Assembly (NCBI GenBank): GCA_024741835.1
Contig: JAENRP010000009.1
Location: forward strand, 124,001 to 188,000
From: Diplocarpon mali
Lineage: Eukaryota > Ascomycota > Leotiomycetes > Helotiales > Drepanopezizaceae
DNA length: 64,000 nucleotides
Direction of reading: 5' to 3'
Made by a program: the position numbers and the translations under genes. The first letter of the stretch is position 1. Each line of letters opens with the position of its first letter. This document shows positions 31,049-42,172 of the stretch, piece after piece. The notes beneath the pieces are model-generated. The model was not told the origin of the DNA. It did no database searches and worked only from the letters and a program-made list of their open reading frames with translations.

Positions 31049-34000
31049 ATGCCTTCCCAGACATACCCCCAAGCTCAGTTTGTGCCGTTGTCCCCGGATA
31101 TGGATCTTTCTGCTCTTGTTGAGAGTTCCGACAATTTTGACTATGTCACTCGGCTCTCGACAGAAAAGCTCAAGGAGCACTCCATACAGAGCTTCGAAGC
31201 TCTCATACTGGCGGTGGTCGTTAAAAGTGGCAAGCCATTAGTTATTGAGAATTGGGGTGAGGCTCTGCCTCCTTGGCTCTTTAGCAAAGGATGGCTGGAG
31301 AGTAATTTCGGAACTAAACGTGAGCTGTGATTTGCGCCAAATTGAGAACTTTGCTGACTTCAATAGCCGAGCAAGTCAGAGACATTCCCAATGAAGTCAA
31401 TATCCCAATGACAATAGGTCATTACCTGAGATCCATGGACCAACTTACAAAACAGTTCACAAAGGACAACTATAGAGACCCAAAACGCCAGAGACTCTAC
31501 CTGAAGGACATCGATTGCCCCGATGCCTGGGCTGAGCATCTGAAGTCTGTAATCCCCGAGTGCATTTACTATCTGAATGAATGCATCGAATCACGAACCG
31601 GGGGCGATGGCGCAATCCTTGAGCCTAACGAGTACGGACAAATGAGATATGGAAAGGGTGTCGCACCTGCCGGTGACCTCATGAGCAGCCTTCCTCCGGA
31701 AATGCGCGCGCTCAATATGATGTGTTATATCGGACATGAAGGAACGTACACAGCAACCCATCGAGAGATGTGTGCTACGCTAGGTCATAACATCATGGTC
31801 AATGCGTCTCGAGATGGACCGAATGAAATAGAGGGAAGCTCGCTATGGTTCATGACTGAGACGAAGGAACGTGAGGTGGTCTCTGAATACTTCTTGTCCA
31901 TGCTTGGCCACGATATCGAAGTTGAGAAGCACTTCGCCCAGGTAAATGCGTGGAAGAAGGCCCCTTTCAACGTCTGGGTGGTTGAGCAGAAGGTGGGGGA
32001 TCTGATTCTTATCCCACCTCTCGCCCCCCATCAAGTATGGAATCGCGGAACTCAAACTATGAAAGTTGCCTGGAACCGAACAACTGTCGATACACTCGAG
32101 CTAGCTTTACATGAAGCTCTTCCACGTGGCCGGATGGTCTGCAGAGACGAGCAGTACAAGTGCAAGGCTATTGTTTACTACACGCTCGTGAAGTACTACG
32201 AATTACTTCAACGTGACACAATCGAGCCAAAGATGTGGGAATATGGCCGGATCAAGCAACTTCTCGAAGACTTTCGACGTCTCTTCTCACTGTACCAGGA
32301 GATCTTGGTCAGTGAAATGTTCTCGCCGAAATTACCCGAGGAAAAGGATATCGAAATGGTCCCGTTCGACTCCAATGTGACTTGTTCATACTGCCGCCTG
32401 AACATCTTCAACCGATTCTTGACTTGCAAGTCATGTATATTATACGGAGAAAATGGTGAGGAGGATAACTACGACATTTGTATGGATTGTTATGCTATGG
32501 GCCGCTCATGTGCGTGCATTTCAGCTCTGACCTGGGTGGAGCAGTGGGATTGGCAAGTCCTTGTCAAAAATTACGAGCTGTGGCGTGCTGTTGTCGTTCA
32601 GTTTGATGGATTCTTCGATATTATGAGATCTCCACAAGCTCTTGATGTCGCGAGGAAGCGATATGGTAGAAAACCAATTGCTGAGGTCTGTCAAGAGCAG
32701 CTGAGGCGCAGACCATGGACCGATATTACGAAGACAAAAGAGTTAACACCCGAAATGTCAGACGTCGAGCCTGAAGTGGACGACGAAGGGCATACCAAAG
32801 GCCGAAAGGGTGGAAAGAAGAATGCCACGCGAAGAAATAATAGACTAACTCTGATAAAGGGGAAAACTCACGCGTGCCATATTTGCTTTCATCGGGAGTG
32901 GAACTGGAAGCTTGCCTTCTGCACATCTTGTACAAGCGCTTACTGTTACGGGGTTTTGTGGCGCGCATTCGATCTCATGCCTCAGACAGTCATGGAAGAC
33001 AAGGACTGGCAATGCCCGAAGTGTCTCAAGATTTGCTCCTGTGCGAAATGCCGCAAGGGCAAAGTGCAGGACCCTTACCAGCCAAAGGGAACACTCCTTG
33101 GGCACGACACTAGGAAAGTTGCCGACTATCGAAGCGTGGAAAGTTTAGTCGACTTCTCCAAAACCAATCTTAGCTGGCTCCGCGACAACAATGCCGGCAA
33201 CCCGCAAGAATCTGATCGTATGAAAAAGCTAAAAGAAAAGGCCGAGGCAGACAAAGCCAGGGTGGATTCGGTTGATCAAGGCTATGCTGCCAACAGCGCT
33301 GACAGGGACCCATTTGCAGGCACACCTGCAGATGCCGATGCGGATACAGCTGCAAACACAGCCTTGCACGATCATGCACGAGATATGCAAGACATAGATC
33401 CATCATTGCGTGGTCCTGGACTAGCGGCTTCAATCTCTATTGGTAATGGTGGGAGCTACTCCGAAGACCATGACGACCCTGCTACTTTCACACGGAGTGA
33501 CCATGGCGTTTTCACACTTAGTGAAAACATGGACGATGACATCCAGAACGATTGGATGGACGGCCTATACAATTTTGATGGTTACAACCCAGCAATTGCG
33601 CAGTCTGCGAGTTATCCCGCTCGTCTTCTTGCACCTGTTGTCCCGATGGGCACCTCAGCTTCGACACCTGCCCCGACGCCTGGAGAGCGTTCCGAAACTA
33701 CTGTTTCTGATGAGCATGCGGCGCCATCTTACCCAGATCCATCTAATGTCGCTCAAAATCGTATGATGGGCATTGGATACTACCAGCAAGGTGATGGCGT
33801 TGACAGGATTCTGTATGATCCGCCAAACACGTACGAATCTTTCGAACAACCACCTCAGCCCACCTTGGTACAAAGCCCGAATATGGCTCTCTCGGACCTA
33901 CTTGATCCCGCTAGGAAGTCTTCAGAAGCAAAGAAGAGGAAACGACTTGGAGATGACGAAGATGTACAGGACGAGCTTTTCACGACCAAACGTCAAAAGA

Positions 34001-35268
34001 TGCGTGCGATAACCAGGAAGCACAAGTCTTACTCCGAGAACGTGTCGTCAGAAATCTCAAGATCTGAGCCAGAAAAGCGTCGGCCCCATCGTAATACTGC
34101 AAAACCTCGGTCTTACACGGATCTTGGTGAAGATGCTGTACCCATCGAGGAAGATGAAGCTAATCTTGTTCCGGCCTACTCTTACGAGCGCAGACCTAAA
34201 GGAGATAATCTTCGTGACGATTTGGAACTTACTGCCCAAAAAATTGGCAATCTCAGCAAACCCGAGGTCAAGAGAGGTCGGCCTAAAGCAGCGCCGAGAA
34301 CAAACACCATCAAGACACCACGCAAATCCGCATGGCTCACACGCAAACAGGCTGACGTATCAGAGGCCGAAGTTTCTAGCAGCGCTCTAGCAAAGCAGAC
34401 TAGAAGACGACGAACGAAAGAAGCAAACGAGGTTTCAAGATCAAAATCAAAGGCAATCGAGATATTGTCGGGCGCTAGTCTTGACAGCGATGCTGGAGGA
34501 GTTGAAGTAAATTATAGTCACATCGAACGTGATAAGGGTAGTCTATTTGTGGAACCGCTTGAAAGCAACAACGGCACTGAAGAAGCGACTCTCAACGGCT
34601 CCAAGGTTGTCCGAATGATCGGCAATGAACAGGGATCGGATTTGCAGCTGAGTTCGGAGGGTCCTGTGCCGGAAGATGAGTTCGACTTCGAGAATCGGGA
34701 CAAGCCCGCGCCGAACCGACGAGGCAGACCTCGACAGCAAATAGATAAGTCGGATATCGACAATCAAGAAAAATCCGCCCTAAAGCGAGGAGGTCGACCG
34801 CGTAAGCAATTGGCCTTGGCAACAGAGCTAAAATCGCCCTCGGCGGCCCCTAAGATGCTGTCGCTGAAAGAGAAGTTAGCTCTAAAAGGCAGATCCTTCA
34901 AGATTGTTGGAAAATCGAAAGCATCCCATGGCACTCTATCCAGACCTCCAAACGTTCAAAGTACACCAGCAACCACGCCGAAGTCCATTTTAAAGCGGCC
35001 CTCTATCGTGATATCGATGCCGTCCAAATCCATGGACAAGAAACCATATCTAGCGCAGGCTAGTTCAGAAAGTTCTCCAGTTATGTCACCTGCTGATATG
35101 CCCATTAGCCAGACGGCCTCCATCTCAAATTTCGGTACTCCACATGGCGCCGATACTTCTGATCACAAGGAGACGTCCATCTCAAGACCTGGTCTTTCGC
35201 AAAGTGCAGTGCCGGCGCCCCCACAAAGAAAGGGTCTAACGGTTGTGAGGCTGGTGAGTCCTGACTAG
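31049..35268 (+). CDS. JmjC-domain chromatin protein with zf-4CXXC_R1 and AT-hooks
   Basis: Exons 31049-31319 and 31367-35268 give 1390 aa. A JmjC domain covers about residues 50-340; the Fe(II) ligands appear intact as H222-x-E224 in THREMC and H312 in APHQVWNRG. A Cys cluster follows near residues 430-470 (CSYCRLNIFNRFLTCKSC, CMDCYAMGRSC). A zf-4CXXC_R1 domain begins at about C594 (CHICFHREWNW, CTSC, CPKCLKICSCAKCRKGK). The C-terminal half is disordered with three AT-hook cores (RGRPK near 1060, RGRPR near 1210, GRPRK near 1231). JmjC plus zf-4CXXC_R1 occurs in KDM3-like demethylases and, as I recall it, in Neurospora DMM-1, which limits DNA-methylation spreading; demethylase activity is inferred. 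The start ATG at 31049 is assumed. In-frame TAG codons lie just upstream (31037) and at the end (35266), both bordered by open frame. Confidence 0.85.
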
Positions 35269-35960
35269 GACTTCGAGGAGAATAACAGACTGCCATCAGT
35301 TTCCGAGAGCTTGCCTTCCGAAGGTGGCTCTTCGAACGATGATGAAATTCCTGCGCGAAACACCAAAGACGGTCCCTGGTGGCATGGCGCTGAGAGGCAA
35401 GCCCGGCACCAGCGCAGCTAGACGAGGACGATCTGCACTTAGTATGTGATTGTGTTGATTGATTTAGGCAACGTGTTTAGAGATGGCATGAATATCCGCG
35501 CTCGTAAGGCACAGCATATTAGTTACGATTTGTTTCTATTACTCTTGCCTCGCGCTCGTGGGACTTACCTGAAGGCCCATTGTATAGATGCGGATCAAAG
35601 ACCAGGAAAGCCAATTGCACAACCCAGTGTTTTCGGCACCAAAAAAATATCTGCAAGTTCGCGGAATTGGTACTCATTCTAAACGCTAGACTGAAAAAAT
35701 ACTACGTTTCAGATATTCCATGTTCAATTGCTGCGCTCTATGCCTATCCTCGCCAGAAATCCGTGTCTTGCAAGCGAATTCCTCGAATAAGGTTATAAAC
35801 AAGCACGCTACTATCTTCACCAGAAAGAAAGGCTACATAAAATGTTGCGGCATTGTGCTGAACTATTACTTTTAGCCGCAGACGCCACGTCACAAGCAAA
35901 TGTTACTGTACAAAACGCCTGCAATGTTTTTAAATGCGCCCTTGTCAGCACCAATCCTGC
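35269..35960. other. Convergent spacer with in-frame extension after the JmjC stop
   Basis: Codons 35269-35418 stay open for 50 residues in the JmjC frame (DFEENNRLPS to ERQARHQRS) before a second TAG at 35419. The rest is AT-rich 3' flank of the JmjC and HAS1 genes. No separate gene seen. Confidence 0.5.
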
Positions 35961-37962
35961 CTAGGAAGATCCTCTTTTCTTGAAACTCCCACCCTGCTTT
36001 GGCTGACTTCCATAAGCTCTCCGACCCTGGGTCTTCTTATCCCGACTCATACTCGCACCCAAGGTCAAGTCAACTCTTGGTGGCGCATTGAACCCAAAAC
36101 TCTTTGCCACCTTTACTAAATCTAACTTATGCACATCGAAGATAGTCCGTAAGCTGTGACTCGAGTAGGCCTGCAGATAACTCCTATATCCATCCTTGGC
36201 GCTCTTGTTCAAGTAGTAATTCTGGCTGATGAGCTTCTCGAGCTGCGATTGCACATTCACAATCTTCTTGGCGGGGAAATCAAACTCGACGACAGGGACA
36301 CGCGCCGCTTTAAGGTGGGTAAGGAAGCCGACTTCTGATGGCTGGAGAAACATCAGGGAGCGGCCCTTGCCATTTGAACCACGAGCCGTACGGCCGACGC
36401 GGTGAATATAATCGCGCGGGTCGTCCGGAGGGTCGAATTGCACGATCCAATCTACTGCTGGGATCTGTGGCCATTAGTTTGATTTTGAATATGCTAGGAG
36501 AAGGATGACGTACATCTAACCCTCTAGCAGCAACATCTGTACAGATGAGGGTTCCCTGCTTGGCATTGATGAATTCAAAGAAAGTGTTTGTACGCTTCTG
36601 CTGTTTTTGCTTGCCGTGCAGATCCAGGACGGGTAGGTCGATGTAGTTTAGTAGCTCAGCATAGTATTTGACGCAGGCGCAGCTGGAGAGGAAGACGATA
36701 ACTTTCTTCTTCAGGTTACGCTTAAGGAAGGAGAAGAGGAGAAGAAAACGCTTGTCTTCGTCGCAAACGACATAGCCTTGTTCGAGCCCCTCAACAGTGC
36801 TGTGCTCCTTTTGGTTGTCGACGTTGATATAGAGGGGCCCTGCGCGTAGGGATATCCGTGCTAGGTCTTCAACTTTTGTTGTTTGTGTTGCCGAGAAGAG
36901 CATGGTTCTGCTCAACATTAGCTATACATCACTTAAGCGTATTTCATTCCCGCTGAAAGCATTTTGCGTAGTCTCTTGCTTCAATATCAAATAATCGAGG
37001 GCAACATACTGTCTATCATCCTTTGGCAAAATCTTCACAATCTGCCTCATCTCGTCCTCGAACCCAATTTCCAAAATTCGGTCCGCCTCGTCGATAACCA
37101 GGGCTTTCAAGTTCTTGAAAACAAATCCTTGGGTATTCTGTAAATGATCGAGCAGTCGACCTGGTGTGGCAACTATCAAATTGACACCTTTTACAAGCTT
37201 CTCTGCTTCTGCTCTCCGATTCGCTCCTCCAATGACGATCCCGTAAGTCTGCGAGTGGTGCGACATTAGCTCCCTTGCGACTCCAAAGATCTGAAGAGCC
37301 AATTCTCTCGTTGGAGAGACAATGATTACACCGGTTCCATTTCTAGGCTTGAATCGCAGCGCATGAAGCATCTCAATAGCAGGGATCAAGAAAGCCAATG
37401 TCTTTCCGGAACCGGTCTTCGCAGCTCCTAGCACGTCCCTTCCAGCAAGCAAAGGCGGTATCCCTCGCTGTTGAATTTCTGTCATCGTATCGAATTTCAT
37501 TTCCTCGATAGCTTTCATCGTCTTTTCTGATAGGTTCAACTCGCTGAACATTTTGGCCTGGATACCGGTATTTGGTAAAGAGAGGTTTGAGTCTACCAGT
37601 GCTCCTTCGGTCAAGTCTGCTGATACACCTCCCAGATTGTCCCCATCTCCGTCCTCCAACTGGCCGTCTGCGGCAACTTCAGATCCTGGCACAACGCCCT
37701 CGGCATCCTCGTCAGTTTTTCCGACGACTGCTTCATCGTACACGAGATCTTCCTCGTCTTCGGATTCAGGCGCCTTTGCGGCTTTCTTGCGTGCTTTTTC
37801 CTCGGCTTTCCCCTCCTTCGAGCGCTTCTTTTTCACGCTTGGTTCGAGTTCGTCAATCGCAGGACTGGAGCCATTCGTCGTAGCTGCAGCTTCCGGCTTT
37901 TCGAGCTTCGAGCTTCCATGCTTCCTCTTGCGCTTCCTGCCGTGTATCTCAGCAGATTCCAT
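35961..37962 (-). CDS. HAS1: ATP-dependent DEAD-box RNA helicase, ribosome biogenesis
   Basis: Exons 37962-37010, 36907-36514 and 36464-35961 (introns 102 and 49 bp) give 616 aa. HAS1 acts in the nucleolus on 18S and 27S pre-rRNA maturation. The N-terminal 130 residues are highly charged with Lys/Arg and Asp/Glu blocks. Helicase motifs follow in order: Q-motif [13 protein letters not shown], motif [27 protein letters not shown], motif II DEAD in [12 protein letters not shown], motif [22 protein letters not shown] and motif [11 protein letters not shown]. The HAS1-type C-terminus with [19 protein letters not shown] and [11 protein letters not shown] is present. Both splices fall inside conserved motifs (next to TMLFSAT and at RGLD/IPAVD), which supports them. 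The tail is Gly/Lys/Ser-rich. Confidence 0.95.
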
Positions 37963-39103
37963 AATTGCTAATGGGGTGTTAAAACAACTGTCAGAAATGG
38001 TGGAGAGGTTTTGATTGAAAGCAAAAAGGAATTTTGGGCGCTAACAGGATAAGTTTAACCGAACTGCGCTATCGCTATCAGCTCGATAAGGGGTCTCTTT
38101 TTGCCATCGTCCTCAAACCACCGTGAAGTTTGAACAGAACCAGAATTAATATTACTCAATCACTCGCGCGAAGGATACTTCGATATTAAACGATCATTTG
38201 GTCATAGTATTTCCTAGGCACATATACTTCGATCGGCCGGAGCTACTGCAAATCACCTTGTTTCGCTATTTCGGCATGACTAATAAACACTGACAGTACC
38301 CTGATGGTTATGACAAGAAAGTTGTATAAGGCCATTATCCTCTTATGTGAAGCTCTCCTGTTTCTTTTCCTATATCCGTCGCTGTCACTCACTCCCATTC
38401 CTCAAGGCGGCCGTTTATATCACGTCTGGATAGTGTCATCCCAATGCTGTTTAGGCACCAGAGGATTTTCGTTCCCCAAGATACCCAGCCACCTTCGTCG
38501 CAGGTTGATATTCTCGTTTGCCTGGGTAGGTAGCTAAGCAAGCATGTTTTTCATTCCTATTTGGCGTTCAAGTTTCCTCTGCTGCCATATGAATTATCCT
38601 ACTGCTTCTCCGCTTTCCATAAGGCTATTAGCCGGGCCACATTCTATTTTCTTGTTAGCCTAGTACCCCTCTCTGTGTCGTTTACTTATTTTGCGCCCAT
38701 GCTTATATTAGACCTGATCTGCGAACAGTCCTCGGAATCTCGCGTTCAACATTATTCTACCAGCCCACGCTGAAGCATACCGTACCACTGTTGGACGTCG
38801 AGCTACCCCACACATGCCCGCAGACTTGTCCGCTCCACGAGCTTCAAGATCCAGATGATCTAATTACTGGCCCGCCTCCTTTTTAGTTTGGGGGTTACCG
38901 GTAATTATACACCGCAAAATGCATGATCCAAGATATAATACAGTACAACGCGCAATGCAATACGGCTACGGACTAAAACTCCGAAACAAGCCCTTATAAA
39001 CGGCGAAGGACAGCCGTACCCCTTACCAACACAGCCATTGGGAGCTTCAGAGAGTCCTTTCGGGTAGACTAGGACCCCTCGAGTGCGAGAGCGAATGAGA
39101 ATA
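37963..39103. other. Intergenic spacer
   Basis: About 1.1 kb between the HAS1 start and the decayed GFA-like gene. It holds the HAS1 promoter. Frames such as 38304-38537 show no domain. Confidence 0.5.
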
Positions 39104-39779
39104 ATGTCCCAAGACATTACCCTGAGTGACGTAGCTCACGCCCCCTTTGGAAAGCCTCCCAGAAAGATATATATCAAGAGCCAGTGCTCCACTTGTTGTG
39201 CCATACGCAGAACTGCAATATCAACGGAAAACCTATCAGATTCCTTCACAATCAACCAATTTGTCTGTCGAGCAGGGAAAGTGTCACAGCGGTCAAACCG
39301 AGTGGGAAGTGAAGCTCAACGAGAAAGCTCATATCCTGGTGATAATATTCGATGCGGGCTAGATTCATTTGCAGTGTTCCTGACTCACAATAGTATCATT
39401 GCGATACATGCAAGAAGCTCGTAGGTGGAACCTACTCCTTGAACCAGATCGTCTCCAAAGAGAACCTGAAGATTACAAAAGGTGACCTGAAAACTTACAA
39501 ATACTATGGAGACAGCGCTTTGTCTCCCATGTCTACAAAACTCGTGTTCAATCTTGACTTACTCCCTCCTACAGACAATTCCGTGAGCTGCTTCTACTGC
39601 CCCAACTATACCTCGCTCGCATACCACCACCAGGAGGTCATGGGGAACGACATTGTTGTTAGGAACATCTTACTCGAGAACGCAAATGCTTCCAGCCAGG
39701 AGCAATGATCTATGGAAAAGCCCGATTGGGATGGGAGAAGGAAGTTGTTCAAACATTGGCCACTATACTTTCATCGTAA
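39104..39779 (+). pseudogene. Decayed GFA/CENP-V-like zinc protein gene
   Basis: Pieces of a glutathione-dependent formaldehyde-activating (GFA) family protein lie in order on the plus strand. A likely start exon 39104-39130 (MSQDITLSD) joins through a 142-bp gap to 39273-39338 (QGKCHSGQTEWEVKLNEKAHIL), then after a gtgata intron to 39394 onward (YHCDTCKKLVGGTYSLNQIV, then TKGDLKTYKYYGDS). The next junction has an acceptor (ctacag at 39569-39574) but no GT donor after GDS. The last piece reads SCFYCPNYTSLAYHHQEVMG, then a frame change near 39690 leads to FQPGAMIYGKARLGWEKEV and a stop at 39777. Three family zinc-ligand cysteines appear replaced: CHSG for CHCG, YHCDTC for CHCDTC, PNYTS for PNCTS. 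Lost donor, frameshift and lost ligands together indicate a pseudogene. Limits of the first exon are uncertain. Confidence 0.7.
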
Positions 39780-40327
39780 GAAGTAGTAATCTATTGAGGT
39801 GTACACATCTGTATCTTGAGAAAGTATACTATATCTCAAGCGTTCCTCCGAAATTTTTAGACAGCAACAATGCGCCTAGTTGGTCTCGTTTCAGAAAGTA
39901 ATGCCCTCGATCGTGGGATTGTCTGGCGTGAATGTATTAGTTTTAGTGGTTTCCTCGCTAAATCTGGGCAATAGCGAACAAGCCGCAACAGCACGGCTCA
40001 CGAACAGGATTAGAAAATATGTGGCGTATGCTTCAACAAACATGAATTTGCATGGCTGTCAGAAGGTTACAATTAGTCGCATAAGCAGCATTTGAAGATA
40101 TATTCTTGACCTTCATGCCGAGCCAGGCTTCACTTATTGTCATCGTTCGCGTCTGTATTGTGATATAGCTCTCTGGTGACCAACGATTGATGCAAGTCTC
40201 CTCATCTTCCCTGGAGATAAGATTCTCATAATTTACCTTGATCTCTACAGCCGCTAATAACAAATGGGTCTTCGGTAGAGGTATGCCCGCCATAGCACCG
40301 TATTCTTCGTAAAACTACACCAGGAAT
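39780..40327. other. Spacer between decayed gene and ERV25
   Basis: These 548 bp hold the 3' flanks of both. An 86-aa minus-strand frame at 40033-40293 has no recognised domain. Confidence 0.5.
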
Positions 40328-41171
40328 CTAAATAAGATGCTTGGATCTGCGGAATGTGTTGTTAGCAGTACATCCTCCACGTGTAGTTCGGAATAGAGAC
40401 ATGCCTGAAGTAAGCCCGCAGGTAAATGACCTGCCACGCTCCTAATGCTACCAACATCCCCATGGTGCTGAACGCGAACCACTTCACCCGATTGTTTGTA
40501 CTCTCGTTGGTATCTCTGAGCTTTTGCTCCCGAGTTCGTAGGTAGTCCATCTCTGAAACAATCTCGCCCACCATCTCCTCCATACGCCGTAGTTCAGTTT
40601 CTACGGGCTTGAGCTTCTCAGTTGCTTGAACAGCCGACCAATCTTTCGCATCAGCGCCAATATCAACGTCGAGTTCGATATGGCGAAATGGGTTGGAGAC
40701 TCCAACGGCTACATTTCCTCATGTCAACATCACCTCCAACGAAAAGGACATTGTCTAAATGATCAGATTTCTGCTTACTGCCAGATAAATTATTCTCGAA
40801 GCATACGTCAAAAGAAGCATCAGCGTGAGAAGTAAATGCCATTCTCTTCTCACCCACTACATCCTTAGGCCGCCCATATTCGTTTCCAACCGCATCCTTG
40901 ATCTGCATTCAACTATTAGTTCCGTGCCCTTTGGAAACAATGACTTAATACCACTCACATGCATGTTGAGAATCATTCCATCGCCCTTCGTCCCATCCAC
41001 CGTGGCCGTTACTACCACGAGCGTATCCCTCGCCACGAAATTCCTAATGCATCTCTTCCCCCGCGGATCGCCCTGAACGAAAGCCTCGATATCGAATTTG
41101 AGCGCTTGCACGCAGCTTAAGAAGAAGAGCACACCGCACAGCGTGCGCATGATTGGTTGTGAAAAGGCCAT
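40328..41171 (-). CDS. ERV25: p24-family COPII cargo receptor (Erv25/p24-delta)
   Basis: Exons 41171-40959, 40902-40779, 40708-40405 and 40346-40328 give 219 aa. Erv25 works with other p24 proteins in ER-to-Golgi vesicles. Features in order: signal peptide ([16 protein letters not shown]), GOLD domain ([62 protein letters not shown]), a coiled-coil segment ([26 protein letters not shown]), one membrane helix ([21 protein letters not shown]) and a short cytosolic tail RAYFRSKHLI. The tail depends on a 19-nt last exon. The intron before it starts with GC (AG|gcatgt, 40404) and ends ccgcag; reading straight on would replace SKHLI with an unrelated tail. The third exon's acceptor at 40709 gives [15 protein letters not shown]. 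Divergent from U1-C, 225 bp away. Confidence 0.93.
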
Positions 41172-41396
41172 GCCGACTAGGTATGAGGTTGTCGAGTACT
41201 GAATACCTTGCGGAAATTCCGCGTATGACTATGGGAGCTTAACGTGGCTCTTTCCCATGTAAGTATTCTTGCAGGGGTCCAGTGCCTGGTCACGTGTAGA
41301 GGCTAAAGTTCCGAATCGTGTTGAACTTCCACAAGACTAAGCCGCCCCAATTCGAACTCCTCAACTTCACGATCTTGAAATCAGAAGTCTGCCAAA

Positions 41397-42172
41397 ATGC
41401 CAAAGTGTAAGTCTCGTTTCCACGATCCTTCCGGGACCAAGTACTAACATCTGAACGATAGTCTTCTGTAAGTTCGAGCCGGCGCAAATTGCAAAACCAT
41501 GGACCTTAGGCTCGAGACTCACGGATTTCAGGCGATTACTGCGATGTGTACCTCACGCACGACTCGATGAGTGTCCGGAAGGCGCATAACAGCGGTCGAA
41601 ACCATCTTCGAAACGTGGTCGATTACTACCAGCGTACATCCTCTCCGTCTCCGAATCACACACTGGCTAACCCAAGCTCAGAAATCGGACACGAGAAAGC
41701 GCAATCGGTTATCGACTCAATCACTTCTTCCTATGCTGCAGAAGGACAATCATCCTCAAATCCTATGCTTGGCCAAAACCCAGGCGTTCACGCGCCTCCT
41801 CCACCATTCCCATTCCCCGGAGGTACGTCTCAAATGGCGCCCAACAACACACTAAAGCTAATATTACCAGGTGTTCCGCCACCACCGTTTGGTATGCCTG
41901 GTCTTCCTGGTATGCCTCCGATGCCTAGCATTGGGATGCCCGGAATACCTCCACCGAACGGCATGATTCCTCCACCAGGAGGCCGTGGAATGCCACCCAT
42001 GCCTCCTTTCCCAGGCGGCCTCCCATTCCCTCCCCCTGGTGGCCTGCCTCCTAACTTTCAGTTTCCGCCACCCGGTGGCCTGCCGCCCAATTTCCAATTT
42101 CCGCCCATGCCACAGGGTTTGAACGGTCCACCTCCACACCAGGCTGGCCCGCCTGGATCAGAAAGACGATAG
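41397..42172 (+). CDS. YHC1: U1 snRNP protein C (Yhc1/SNRPC)
   Basis: Exons 41397-41406 (10 nt), 41462-41467 (6 nt), 41532-41822 and 41871-42172 give 202 aa. U1-C is the U1 snRNP subunit that stabilises pairing with the 5' splice site. The protein starts [20 protein letters not shown], the canonical C2H2 zinc finger (CDYC then H..H in [10 protein letters not shown]), followed by VVDYYQ and a long Pro/Gly/Met-rich tail ([32 protein letters not shown]) as in fungal and animal U1-C. The 6-nt microexon TCTTCT encodes most of FF ahead of the first Cys; intron 1 has a perfect tactaac branch at about 41441. Skipping it would keep the frame (MPKCDYC). The last intron (48 bp) is also in frame and stop-free. 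Confidence 0.95.
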
